Shown here: one piece after another, positions 1-6,094 of the stretch
Layout of the letters: each line of letters opens with the position of its first letter
How positions within the stretch are numbered: the first letter of the stretch is position 1
DNA from: an uncultured Roseburia sp.
Lineage (GTDB): Bacteria > Bacillota > Clostridia > Lachnospirales > Lachnospiraceae
DNA length: 34,687 nt
Direction: 5' to 3'
Assembly (NCBI GenBank): GCA_947564465.1
Contig: CANOCV010000032.1
Coordinates: 1 to 34,687 of the forward strand
Notes under the pieces: generated by a model
Databases searched by the model: none
Told to the model about the DNA's origin: nothing
What the model saw: the letters and a program-made list of their open reading frames with translations, nothing else
Made by a program: the position numbers and the translations under genes

Positions 1-362
1 GAGGATTTACCGTTGAAGTTCCAGATCTTCCCGGCTGTGTCAGTGAAGGCAGCACACTAGCGGAAGCTATCCTCATGGGTACTGATGCCGCATCAGGCTG
101 GGTTCTTGACGAACTGGAGGACGGGAAACCAGCACCCGAAGCAAGCCCATTGGAAAGCATTACCCCGGAAAATGGCGGTTTCGTAAGCATGTTGGTTCTG
201 GATATGGATGCCTATGCTGAGAAGTATGGTGAAAAAGCTGTAAGAAAAAATCTTACCATTCCCGCATGGCTCAACACGTTTGCAGAAAACAACCACATCA
301 ACTTTTCGCAAGTCCTTCAAGATTCCTTAACTGCTCTTTACCAGCAAAGACAGCAGGCTTAA
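1..362 (+). CDS. hicB: HicB-family antitoxin, 5' end cut by window edge
   Basis: The reading frame is open from base 3 to the TAA at 360-362, so the true start lies outside the window; the ATG at 75 is internal. The visible N-terminal part reads GFTVEVPDLPGCVSEGSTLAEA, broken here as GFTVEVPDLPGC then VSEGSTLAEA, which is the diagnostic HicB fold (partial RNase H-like). The C-terminal part (LTIPAWLNTFAENN...SQVLQDSL) looks like the DNA-binding ribbon-helix-helix/HTH tail that lets HicB repress its own operon. HicB neutralises the HicA mRNA interferase. No hicA follows; the gene is closed by a terminator, so hicA should lie just upstream, outside the window. Family assignment is firm; the presence of hicA is inferred. 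Confidence 0.85.
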   Translation, partial: GFTVEVPDLPGCVSEGSTLAEAILMGTDAASGWVLDELEDGKPAPEASPLESITPENGGFVSMLVLDMDAYAEKYGEKAVRKNLTIPAWLNTFAENNHINFSQVLQDSLTALYQQRQQA

Positions 363-367
363 GCGAT

Positions 368-410
368 TGCCCCGGTTCGCCAGAGAATCGGGGCAGTCCT
401 TTTCTGTTTT
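368..410 (+). terminator. Intrinsic terminator after hicB
   Basis: An 11-bp stem (TGCCCCGGTTC at 368-378 pairs with GAATCGGGGCA at 385-395, one G-T wobble) with a 6-nt loop is followed by a T-rich run (396-410). It begins 6 nt after the hicB stop. Confidence 0.8.
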
Positions 411-480
411 CAAAACATCTAATTTTCAAGGTAAAAATCCCTGATTTTGCATGAAATAATCCATCTATCCCCCTCAAAAC

Positions 481-554
481 ATTGAATTTTTTACAAACAC
501 ATAAATATTCTGCAACTTGTTTCCGTATTATGCCCGCCCTCTGGCGGGCTTCTT
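481..554 (+). repeat. 74-bp direct repeat with terminator, copy 1
   Basis: This segment matches 2038-2111 with about three differences in 74 positions. Its right end is a hairpin, GCCCGCC (532-538) / GGCGGGC (543-549) with a 4-nt loop, followed by TTCTTTC, so it can act as a plus-strand terminator. The roughly 50 bases upstream of the stem (ACAAACACATAAATATT, GCAACTTGTTTCCGTATTAT) are as conserved as the stem, which a plain terminator would not need. It lies between hicB and a convergent XRE gene. Confidence 0.75.
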
Positions 555-626
555 TCAAATTCTTTCCCACATCTACTATCCTTTTGCCATTCACTATATT
601 TTCTTTTATCAATATAACTGAATATT

Positions 627-854
627 CTAAAATGTTCTTTCACATTGCTCTCTTCCTGCGGCTTCATTAGCAAATAAATAATCGGCATTATATTCCAAAA
701 GCAATGTACATGTTTTCTTAAACTCAGAATATGTAAAATCCGTTTTTCCAGTCAATTTGTTTTGTACGGTTTTTTCTCCAACGTCCAAAATTTCTGCATA
801 TTGTTTTATAGAAATTCCTTTTTGACGTAATGCTGTTCTTAAATTATCAAACAT
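627..854 (-). CDS. Small XRE/Cro-like DNA-binding protein
   Basis: A 75-residue protein made almost wholly of one helix-turn-helix domain: LRTALRQKGISIKQYAEIL, then VGEKTVQNKLTGKTDF as turn and recognition helix. It starts with ATG at 854 behind a strong ribosome binding site (GGAGGTG, read on the minus strand). It is divergent from the XRE gene at 1007, and the 150-bp gap carries promoters for both strands plus inverted repeats, a Cro/CI-like arrangement. Its target is probably its own control region. No toxin-like partner is visible. The Cro-like role is inferred from size and context. Confidence 0.75.
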   Translation of the reverse strand: MFDNLRTALRQKGISIKQYAEILDVGEKTVQNKLTGKTDFTYSEFKKTCTLLLEYNADYLFANEAAGREQCERTF

Positions 855-869
855 TTTTCACCTCCGTTC

Positions 870-984
870 TACTCTTACGGGTAATTTATATTGTAAATAT
901 ATACCCTTTATCGTAATATGTCAGGCATCATTCTACGTGTAAGAGTAATTTTTTCTTGCATTTTACTTTTTTTCGTGATAGAAT
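870..984. promoter_or_regulatory. Divergent promoters with operator-like inverted repeats
   Basis: Minus strand: CTGACA (complement at 919-924), 17-bp spacer, TATATT (complement at 896-901), driving the gene that starts at 854. Plus strand: TTGCAT (956-961), 17-bp spacer, TAGAAT (979-984), driving the gene at 1007. TACTCTTAC (870-878) and GTAAGAGTA (939-947) form a perfect 9-bp inverted repeat. GGGTA (879-883) and TACCC (902-906) form a second pair across the minus -10. These are likely operators for the flanking XRE proteins. The boxes are read directly; operator function is inferred. Confidence 0.6.
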
Positions 985-1006
985 CGCCTCATTGGAGGTA
1001 ATAACT

Positions 1007-1381
1007 ATGGATTTTCTGGAAAAATTAAACTATTTGATGGAGAAAAACCACTTAAACAAAAGCACTTTATCCAAGGCGTGTAATATTCCCTATACCACCA
1101 TTGACGGTTGGTATAAAAAGGGATATAAAGGCTTAAAACTAACAACTTTACGAAAATTAGCAGAGTACTTTGGAACTTCTCTTGACTACTGGGTATCTGA
1201 AAACAATGAATCTCCCCAACAAGTCAACGCAGACAAACCATTATCCGAAATTCACCAAAAAGCACTTGCTCAACTAGAAAAAATGAATGACGAACAAGTA
1301 AAAGTTGTTTTAGCTTTCATCAACTCTTTAGATGAGTTAGAAAAGTCGCTCCAGCCTAATCCACATAACTCTGAAAAATGA
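1007..1381 (+). CDS. XRE-family transcriptional regulator
   Basis: A 124-residue protein. The ATG at 1007 is chosen over the upstream in-frame ATG at 956 because TTGGAGG lies at the right distance before it. Residues 1-65 form an HTH domain (LNKSTLSKACNIPYTTIDGW as turn and recognition helix, then LRKLAEYFGTSLDYW, the usual scaffold end of phage-type XRE repressors). The C-terminal half is charged and helical (MNDEQVKVVLAFINSLDEL), a likely dimerisation tail. The next XRE gene follows after 30 bp with its own ribosome binding site, suggesting a two-gene transcript. Targets are unknown; autoregulation through the divergent region upstream is likely. Confidence 0.8.
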   Translation: MDFLEKLNYLMEKNHLNKSTLSKACNIPYTTIDGWYKKGYKGLKLTTLRKLAEYFGTSLDYWVSENNESPQQVNADKPLSEIHQKALAQLEKMNDEQVKVVLAFINSLDELEKSLQPNPHNSEK

Positions 1382-1411
1382 TACAGGTACACGGTCTGAA
1401 AGGAGGATTTT

Positions 1412-2020
1412 ATGAATTACAAGCTATTAGGACATAACATACAAGTTATACGAAAACTAAAAGGACTTACACAACAAGAACTTTCTGCACAAATCGGAAT
1501 CAATCTGCAAAGTCTATCCAAGATTGAAAGAGGTATCAACTATCCCACTTTTGATACACTGGAAAAGCTAACAGAAGTATTAGATGTCACACCTAACGAA
1601 CTTCTTGGCGGAGAATTAAAGAGCACTTCCCACATAGAAAATGACATTCTTAACTTTCTAAAACGAGAGGAACAACTTAACGTGGAACTTGCCCACGGTC
1701 AGCATAATAATCCCCTTGATGAAGATGAATGGTTAAAGTATGAATTACAGAAGCTTCGGGAATACATTTCTAAATTCATTTGTTCCGAAAAACGAAATGC
1801 CTCTGATCTCTACCCACTAAAAAAACTTATACAATATCAAAAATTTCAGAAACTTCTAAACAGATATGACGATTACCTCTGTTTTGATCTATTTGGAGAA
1901 ACCATAAAAGGTTATAAACGTGCGAATCCTTATTCGAAAGAAATCATAAAAACAACGTCCGTTGATGAAGATAGACATATATCATCAAGACTAAGCTTCC
2001 CAGATGATTTTACTGATTGA
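1412..2020 (+). CDS. XRE-family regulator with long C-terminal extension
   Basis: A 202-residue protein starting at ATG 1412 behind AAAGGAGG. Residues 5-62 are a canonical HTH_3 domain (LGHNIQVIRKLKGLTQQELS, SKIERGINYPTFDTLEKL, LDVTPNELL). The remaining 140 residues are charged and helical, with LDEDEWLKYELQKLREYI and a tyrosine-rich stretch near 150-165. I do not recognise a known domain there. It follows the 124-residue XRE gene by 30 bp and is followed by copy 2 of the 74-bp terminator repeat, so these two genes probably form one operon. It may sense a partner or ligand through its C-terminus, but nothing in the sequence shows which. Confidence 0.75.
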   Translation: MNYKLLGHNIQVIRKLKGLTQQELSAQIGINLQSLSKIERGINYPTFDTLEKLTEVLDVTPNELLGGELKSTSHIENDILNFLKREEQLNVELAHGQHNNPLDEDEWLKYELQKLREYISKFICSEKRNASDLYPLKKLIQYQKFQKLLNRYDDYLCFDLFGETIKGYKRANPYSKEIIKTTSVDEDRHISSRLSFPDDFTD

Positions 2021-2037
2021 TCTTTTACCAAAAGAAA

Positions 2038-2111
2038 ATTGAAATTTTTACAAACACATAAATATTTTGCAACTTGTTTCCGTATTATGCCCGCCCTCCG
2101 GCGGGCTTCTT
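2038..2111 (+). repeat. 74-bp direct repeat with terminator, copy 2
   Basis: Second copy of the module at 481-554. The hairpin is GCCCGCC / GGCGGGC with loop CTCC instead of CTCT, so the change falls in the loop and leaves the stem intact. It starts 18 bp after the stop of the 202-residue XRE gene and probably terminates it. Confidence 0.75.
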
Positions 2112-2124
2112 AAAATTCTTTTTT

Positions 2125-2223
2125 CTAAAATTCCTTAAAACACTTTTGTAATTTTTCCAGATCGTTCACATACTTGTAATTCCCTATTTCTTCTTTTATT
2201 TCCTTTGTCATTTCTTCCAACAT
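2125..2223 (-). CDS. Small charged helical ORF divergent from an XRE gene
   Basis: A 32-codon ORF (MLEEMTKEIKEE..., then NDLEKLQKCFKEF), strongly helical and charged, of unknown function. The ribosome binding site before its ATG is weak, and the frame is open further upstream without an ATG. In its favour, the minus strand carries a good promoter (TTGATT, 17 bp, TAATAT) about 35 bp upstream that shares operator-like sites with the divergent XRE gene. It may be a small regulator or partner protein, or just a decayed gene. Confidence 0.35.
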   Translation of the reverse strand: MLEEMTKEIKEEIGNYKYVNDLEKLQKCFKEF

Positions 2224-2234
2224 ATAACCTGCAC

Positions 2235-2323
2235 TTTTTGTTCGTTTGATGTATATATATTAGCACACCAGGCGAACAAAATCAATATATTTTGTTGACC
2301 AAACGAACATTTTTTGTTATACT
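2235..2323. promoter_or_regulatory. Divergent promoter switch with three GAACAAA-type operator sites
   Basis: Plus promoter: TTGACC (2295-2300), 17-bp spacer, TATACT (2318-2323), for the XRE gene at 2343. Minus promoter: TTGATT (complement of 2280-2285), 17-bp spacer, TAATAT (complement of 2257-2262). Related sites occur three times: TTTTTGTTCGTTTG (2235-2248, inverted), GGCGAACAAAAT (2271-2282, touching the minus -35) and CAAACGAACA (2300-2309, inside the plus spacer). The layout resembles a phage repressor switch. The boxes are read directly; binding by the XRE protein is inferred. Confidence 0.6.
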
Positions 2324-2342
2324 TTTTTTAAAGGAGGTAATA

Positions 2343-2726
2343 ATGAAAAATAGGATAAAAAAAATACGAAACTACATGGGACTAACACAGGAACAATTCG
2401 CTAAGCAACTTGGACTATCAAGAAACCATATCGCACAAATTGAAACGGGAAAAGGCATTGCCTCTGATAGAACCTTAAAAGACATATGCCGAGAATTTAG
2501 CGTCAATGAAGAATGGCTCCGAACTGGAACAGGCGATATGTTTAATCTTCCAGAAGATGAAACCGCTGCATTAGTTTCCGACTTATTAGAAGAACCAGAA
2601 AATGAATTTTATCAATCAATTCTTGAACTTTTGCGTATATACAAACAATTATCTCCTGAATCTCGTAATGTGCTTCATGAAGTTGGGAAAATGTTTTTAG
2701 AGAGTATGAAAAACCGGAAAACTTAA
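2343..2726 (+). CDS. XRE-family repressor, phage/ICE type
   Basis: A 127-residue protein. The ATG at 2343 follows AAAGGAGG by 5 nt and so is preferred over the in-frame ATG at 2292, which lies upstream of the promoter -35. Residues 1-60 are an HTH_3 domain (IRNYMGLTQEQFAKQLGL, SRNHIAQIETGK), followed by FSVNEEWLRTGTGDMF, a hallmark of prophage-type XRE repressors. The C-terminal 50 residues (FYQSILELLRIYKQLSPESR) are helical. It is probably autoregulated through the operator-like sites at 2235-2309. Its stop codon lies inside a terminator stem. Confidence 0.85.
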   Translation: MKNRIKKIRNYMGLTQEQFAKQLGLSRNHIAQIETGKGIASDRTLKDICREFSVNEEWLRTGTGDMFNLPEDETAALVSDLLEEPENEFYQSILELLRIYKQLSPESRNVLHEVGKMFLESMKNRKT

Positions 2727-2743
2727 CGTCTTCCGGTTTTTTT
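2711..2743 (+). terminator. Intrinsic terminator overlapping an XRE stop codon
   Basis: AAACCGGAA (2711-2719) pairs with TTCCGGTTT (2731-2739), loop of 11 nt, followed by a T run to 2743. It ends the XRE transcript; the left arm is coding sequence. Confidence 0.75.
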
Positions 2744-2845
2744 CATGTGCTTTTTTATAAAAGTAAAAATTTGTTTTACAAATACAAGATCTGCTTCATT
2801 CATTTCATAAAGCATATGTACTATTAAGCTTCTATACTCTTCCAC
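2723..2845 (-). CDS. 40-residue hypothetical protein, GTG start
   Basis: A 40-residue ORF starting with GTG at 2845, with AAAGGAG 8 nt upstream on the minus strand. The protein (MEEYRSLIVHMLYEMNEADL, then VFVKQIFTFIKKHMKKTG) is two amphipathic helices with a basic tail. Small proteins of this kind often accompany XRE regulators in clostridial mobile elements; that is recollection, not a search. It is convergent with, and overlaps by a few bases, the XRE gene ending at 2726. Function unknown. Confidence 0.5.
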   Translation of the reverse strand: MEEYRSLIVHMLYEMNEADLVFVKQIFTFIKKHMKKTGRR

Positions 2846-2933
2846 AGCTCCCACTCCTTTCATAAGTAAATTTTACCATATGTAATAAAATTTGTCCCGG
2901 CTTTTATTACTTTGTCCACATTTATGGACAAAT

Positions 2934-3131
2934 TCACTTATAAGGACTGTCAAACAAATCTGTAATATTTACCTGTAACGCTTCTGCAAATGCTTCCAGC
3001 TGATCAAGTGTAGGAGATGTCTTTTCCATTTCTATATTGCTTATCGTTGATTTACTCCAACCCGATCGTTCTGCTAACATCCTAATAGAATTTTTCTTAT
3101 CCTTTCTCACCTCCCTCAATAATATTTTCAT
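2934..3131 (-). CDS. Small XRE-family regulator
   Basis: A 65-residue single-domain HTH protein: IRMLAERSGWSKSTISNIE, then PTLDQLEAFAEALQVNITDL, a complete HTH_3 fold with nothing beyond it. ATG at 3131 lies 3 to 8 nt after an AGGTGAAAGG ribosome binding site. An inverted repeat TTACCA (3165-3170) / TGGTAA (3189-3194) sits in its upstream region and may be its operator. The 40-residue ORF lies downstream on the same strand and may be co-transcribed. Confidence 0.8.
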   Translation of the reverse strand: MKILLREVRKDKKNSIRMLAERSGWSKSTISNIEMEKTSPTLDQLEAFAEALQVNITDLFDSPYK

Positions 3132-3459
3132 CCTTTCACCTCAAAAATATTTTAAAATACAAATTTACCAATTTAAACTGGAAAAAAATGGTAATCTTAT
3201 ACATTATATTTAAGAAAATGAAACAATTATAAAACCAGATAAAGATGAAACAGATTTAACGCAGATGATATAAAACCACGGAGAACAGGTGTAGTATTTT
3301 CTGTTCGGATGGTAAAAACAGAAATCAAGGATACCGACTACAATAGAAGAATGTCCTAAAACAGTGTCCATTGGTAACGCGCGAGCATCGTAATTGCAAT
3401 AACAACAATCTTAATTGCAAACCATTTTGTCAAAAAGGATAGCAGCATGTCAGACAATA
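3132..3459. other. Intergenic region with operator-like repeat and possible gene remnant
   Basis: No intact gene is visible. It holds the inverted repeat TTACCA/TGGTAA (3165-3194) upstream of the XRE gene, and an open plus-strand stretch at about 3255-3359 (KPRRTGVVFSVRMVKTEIKD, then TDYNRRMS and stop) without a start, possibly the tail of a lost gene. Two TAATTGCAA motifs (3391-3399 and 3412-3420) recur near 3750 on the far side of the small toxin-like ORF. Confidence 0.4.
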
Positions 3460-3468
3460 TGTTATAAT
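3460..3468 (+). promoter_or_regulatory. Extended -10 promoter of the small membrane ORF
   Basis: TG-T-TATAAT (3460-3468) is a consensus extended -10. No good -35 is seen at 17 bp, as is usual for extended -10 promoters. It lies 45 bp before the ATG at 3514. Confidence 0.55.
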
Positions 3469-3513
3469 CTTCCTGTTGCTCACCGATACCCGCAACAGGG
3501 AGAAGGTGTCTAC

Positions 3514-3612
3514 ATGGAAGTTGTAATCTCCTTTTTAGTTACTGTCGCGGGCGGTGTGGTTTGCCACCTCATCGTCAAATGGTTTGATAGTAACGACAAG
3601 AGCAACAAATAG
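3514..3612 (+). CDS. 32-residue hydrophobic protein, type I toxin-like
   Basis: The ATG at 3514 follows GAGAAGGTG at a good distance, while the longer frame from 3415 starts upstream of the promoter. The product is one transmembrane helix (MEVVISFLVTVAGGVVCHLI) followed by a short charged tail (VKWFDSNDKSNK). That is the plan of Fst/TxpA/BsrG-type membrane toxins, which depolarise the membrane when made in excess. The gene has its own extended -10 promoter, and an antisense promoter fires toward it from 3758, overlapping the shared terminator. Toxin function is inferred from architecture and layout only; it could be another small membrane protein. Confidence 0.6.
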   Translation: MEVVISFLVTVAGGVVCHLIVKWFDSNDKSNK

Positions 3613-3639
3613 CCTGGTGGGTGCTTTGCCACTTAAAAA

Positions 3640-3723
3640 GAAAAGAAAAATCCCCGAACTGTACGCTACTACGGTTCGGGGATTCGTCTCTTTGTCCACA
3701 TGGACTTGTAATCTCTTTTGCCT
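3640..3723 (-). ncRNA. Candidate antisense RNA (type I antitoxin)
   Basis: Predicted from a near-consensus minus-strand promoter (boxes at 3730-3758) and the terminator at 3649-3684, giving an RNA of about 80 nt. It would be fully complementary to the 3' untranslated end of the 32-residue ORF mRNA, as in bsrG/SR4 and txpA/RatA. No ORF is seen in it. Existence is inferred from promoter and terminator. Confidence 0.5.
3649..3684. terminator. Bidirectional terminator shared by sense and antisense transcripts
   Basis: AATCCCCGAACTGTA (3649-3663) pairs with TACGGTTCGGGGATT (3670-3684), one wobble, 6-nt loop. The minus-strand tail is very T-rich (complement of 3634-3648), so termination should be strongest for the antisense transcript. 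The plus-strand tail is weaker (CGTCTCTTT). Confidence 0.75.
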
Positions 3724-3729
3724 ATTGGC

Positions 3730-3758
3730 ATTATAGCATATGCAAATTTTAATTGCAA
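3730..3758 (-). promoter_or_regulatory. Near-consensus antisense promoter
   Basis: On the minus strand TTGCAA (3753-3758), a 17-bp spacer, then TATAAT (complement of 3730-3735). It is the best-matched promoter in this part of the window, and no minus-strand gene lies in front of it before the terminator at 3649. Confidence 0.65.
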
Positions 3759-3908
3759 GATACATTCCTTTTTGCTTGTAACAACTAAACAAGTCAAAGA
3801 AGCTCCTCTTTTTCATATTCAGACCCTTTTCAAATGGTGTAAATCTGGTGTAAATTTACGAATTAACAGGCTCACTTTTTGCTAAAATCAAAGTTTTCAC
3901 ATTATTTT

Positions 3909-4913
3909 TCAACTTACAGTTTTGTAAGGTTCCTCCTCCGTATCAAGTCCAATCATAACACGCGTTCCTCTTCCCACCTCCGATTCGATCTCGATGGTAT
4001 GGGACAGACGGTTCAGCATTCTTTTACACAGGTACAATCCGATTCCCGTGGAACGCTTGTCACTGTGGCCGTTGTAACCCGTATACCCCTTCTCACAGAC
4101 GCGCGGCAAATCCTCCGCACGAATACCGATTCCGGTGTCCTCAATCACAAGAACCCTTCCCGCCCCCTCTTTCATATAAATGGAAACCTTTCCGCCGGAT
4201 GTGTACTTCACCGCATTGGACAAAAGCTGCTCAACCACAAATTCCAGCCACTTTTCGTCGGTGATAATCTGTGTGTCTAACGGCTGATAATCCAAACTGA
4301 TTTTTTTGCGAATAAAAAGTCTGGCATATTTACGCACCGCCTCACGCACGACCCGGTCAAGATCCGTTTTTTGAATGACAAAATCATTCGAGTCCGCATT
4401 CAGACGGAGATAATGAAGCGTCATTTCCACATACTGCTCAATCCGAAATAATTCTTCCGCTAATTCACGGTTTGCGGGCGTATCCTCCTGCTGCAGCAAA
4501 AGGTTCATCGCTGCGATCGGCGTTTTTATCTGGTGCACCCACATCGTATAGTAATCCGTCATATCCGAGTGCCGATTCTTCAAACTATTAATTTCGGCCA
4601 TCTTATCCTCATATATAGTACGGATTAACTCCTGATAATCCTCACCTAAAATATCCTCCGGCGGTCCGATTGCATCAATGTTAACCCGTATAATCTCACG
4701 TATTTTTACCAGTCTCGTATGCCGTCTGTAATACCTGACAAAATCTCCCCCTCCGAATATAAGCAGAAAGAACAGACATAAAAGGATCGCATATTCCCAC
4801 TCTGATAACGGCACATGATTCAAATAAATAACGCCTCCCATGACAATAATGCACAAAAGATCCGCCGCAATCCACCCGGCGCGCTGTCTGATATAAGATA
4901 TCACTGCTTTCAT
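3909..4913 (-). CDS. BceS-like intramembrane-sensing histidine kinase
   Basis: 334 residues. Two membrane helices near the N-terminus (about 15-31 and 38-54) are joined by a very short loop, so there is no external sensor domain, as in BceS-type kinases. The DHp motif MWVHQIKTPIAAMN places the phosphorylated His at about 127. The ATP-binding part has the N box (SNAVKYTSGG, Asn about 233), G1 (DTGIGI) and G2 (STGIGLYL). It overlaps the response regulator by 4 bp, so the two are translationally coupled. BceS kinases normally read the state of a BceAB transporter and respond to peptide antibiotics. No BceAB pair is adjacent, so its partner is outside the window or different. Confidence 0.88.
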   Translation of the reverse strand: MKAVISYIRQRAGWIAADLLCIIVMGGVIYLNHVPLSEWEYAILLCLFFLLIFGGGDFVRYYRRHTRLVKIREIIRVNIDAIGPPEDILGEDYQELIRTIYEDKMAEINSLKNRHSDMTDYYTMWVHQIKTPIAAMNLLLQQEDTPANRELAEELFRIEQYVEMTLHYLRLNADSNDFVIQKTDLDRVVREAVRKYARLFIRKKISLDYQPLDTQIITDEKWLEFVVEQLLSNAVKYTSGGKVSIYMKEGAGRVLVIEDTGIGIRAEDLPRVCEKGYTGYNGHSDKRSTGIGLYLCKRMLNRLSHTIEIESEVGRGTRVMIGLDTEEEPYKTVS

Positions 4914-5581
4914 CCCAACCGATACCCGATTCCTTTCTTCGTAATAATAAATTCGTACAGACCAATACTCTCCAGTTTTCTGCGCAGACGATTCATATTG
5001 ACCGACAGGGTATTTTCATCCACATAGCTGTCACTTTCCCACAGCTTCGTCATCAGCGCGTCCCTTGATACGACCTTCCCTTTATTTTCCATCAAGACCT
5101 GAAGAATCTTAAGATCATTTTTCGTAAGCTCCAGCTTCTGCCCCTCACAGACGAGCGTCGCCTCCGTCAGGTTGAGCATCGCTCCTCTGTGCTCTAATAT
5201 CACACTGCTCCCAGTAAAGTCATAGCTTCTGCGCAGCATCGCCTGTATCTTCACCGTAAGCACATCCAAATCAAACGGCTTGGCGATAAAATCATCCGCT
5301 CCCATATTCACCGCCATCACAATATTCATATTATCCGACGCAGAAGAAATAAAGATTATCGGCACCTTCGACAGCTTTCGAATCTCTTTACACCAATGAT
5401 AGCCGTTAAAAAACGGCAGCGTAATATCTAACAGAACCAGCTGGGGAGAAAATGATACAAACTCTTCCGTTACATTCGCAAAATTCTCCACGCATGCGGC
5501 CTCATAATCCCATGTGCACAAGTGATTCTTAATGCTTCTTGCGATAATCTCGTCATCCTCCACGATCAGTATCCTATACAT
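4910..5581 (-). CDS. OmpR-family response regulator, BceR-like
   Basis: 223 residues. Receiver domain 1-115 with acidic pair EDD (8-10), phosphoacceptor Asp52 (VLLDITLPFFNG) and Lys101 (AKPF). A C-terminal winged helix ends in DENTLSVNMNRLRRKLE and the wing KKGIGYRL. ATG at 5581 is preceded by AAGGAG. It is first in a two-gene operon with the kinase. Its likely targets are an efflux or immunity transporter, which I cannot see here. Confidence 0.9.
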   Translation of the reverse strand: MYRILIVEDDEIIARSIKNHLCTWDYEAACVENFANVTEEFVSFSPQLVLLDITLPFFNGYHWCKEIRKLSKVPIIFISSASDNMNIVMAVNMGADDFIAKPFDLDVLTVKIQAMLRRSYDFTGSSVILEHRGAMLNLTEATLVCEGQKLELTKNDLKILQVLMENKGKVVSRDALMTKLWESDSYVDENTLSVNMNRLRRKLESIGLYEFIITKKGIGYRLG

Positions 5582-5682
5582 ATATCCAGCTCCTTCTTAC
5601 TCACTATCCCTTCTTTACATATGTTATAACATGTTTTACAATTTGTCCACTGACAGCTTCCTTCCGATGCACAGCAACACAA

Positions 5683-5727
5683 AATCCACCAGGCGCCGCG
5701 TTTTATAATCGGCTCTCCCGGTGGATT
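5683..5727 (-). terminator. Probable terminator of the 81-residue gene
   Basis: GAATCCACC/GGTGGATT arms (5720-5728 and 5683-5690) with a long partly paired interior, followed on the minus strand by TTTTGTGTTG. It lies just after the minus-strand gene that ends at 5751. Confidence 0.55.
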
Positions 5728-5750
5728 CGTTTTGACTTTACTCTATTTTT

Positions 5751-5996
5751 TTAATCCTCCGCTTTCACATTCGGCGGAAGATACTGATATACCTGCTGAT
5801 AAGACGCCATCTCCGTCTCATCTCTTGGCGTACGGTTCATCAACCCTGTACAGTCCATGCCGGCGGCCGAATTGGCCAGATAATCATAATCCTCTACGCT
5901 TGCGTCTCTCAAAACTTCATCTCTTCTGTCCATACTGCCCGGCGCCTGCCTGACATCCTTCTTATTTTCCACGGTCGGTTCTATTCTCTCCATCAT
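5751..5996 (-). CDS. Hypothetical 81-residue acidic protein
   Basis: ATG at 5996 (or 5993, two adjacent Met codons) lies just after AGGGGG. The product is hydrophilic, with no signal peptide or membrane helix. It has a charged N-terminus (MERIEPTVENKKDVRQ) and a tyrosine-rich C-terminal part (MASYQQVYQYLPPN). I do not recognise a family. It lies alone between two minus-strand operons with a terminator after it. A real gene is supported by the ribosome binding site and terminator, not by homology. Confidence 0.6.
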   Translation of the reverse strand: MMERIEPTVENKKDVRQAPGSMDRRDEVLRDASVEDYDYLANSAAGMDCTGLMNRTPRDETEMASYQQVYQYLPPNVKAED

Positions 5997-6094
5997 TTCC
6001 CCCTAATTATTTCTTTTTTATAGGATGTCAGATTTGTTCTGTTTCTATGCACCGTACGCGAATGAATTTATATTTTTTGTGAACCTCCCTCTGT

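Noticed and set aside
627..3131. Prophage or integrative element
   Set aside because: Only regulators are present. I found no integrase, relaxase, portal, terminase or matching attachment-site pair, so I describe it as a remnant cluster.
3535..3816. 93-codon minus-strand ORF across the toxin-like locus
   Set aside because: It runs through the bidirectional terminator and the antisense promoter, has a low-complexity Lys/Phe composition and no matching family.
3816..3908. Possible integrase tail or attachment site around the GGTGTAAAT direct repeat (two copies at about 3836-3856)
   Set aside because: The two short repeats and a few residues of open frame are too little evidence, and no partner site was found in the window.
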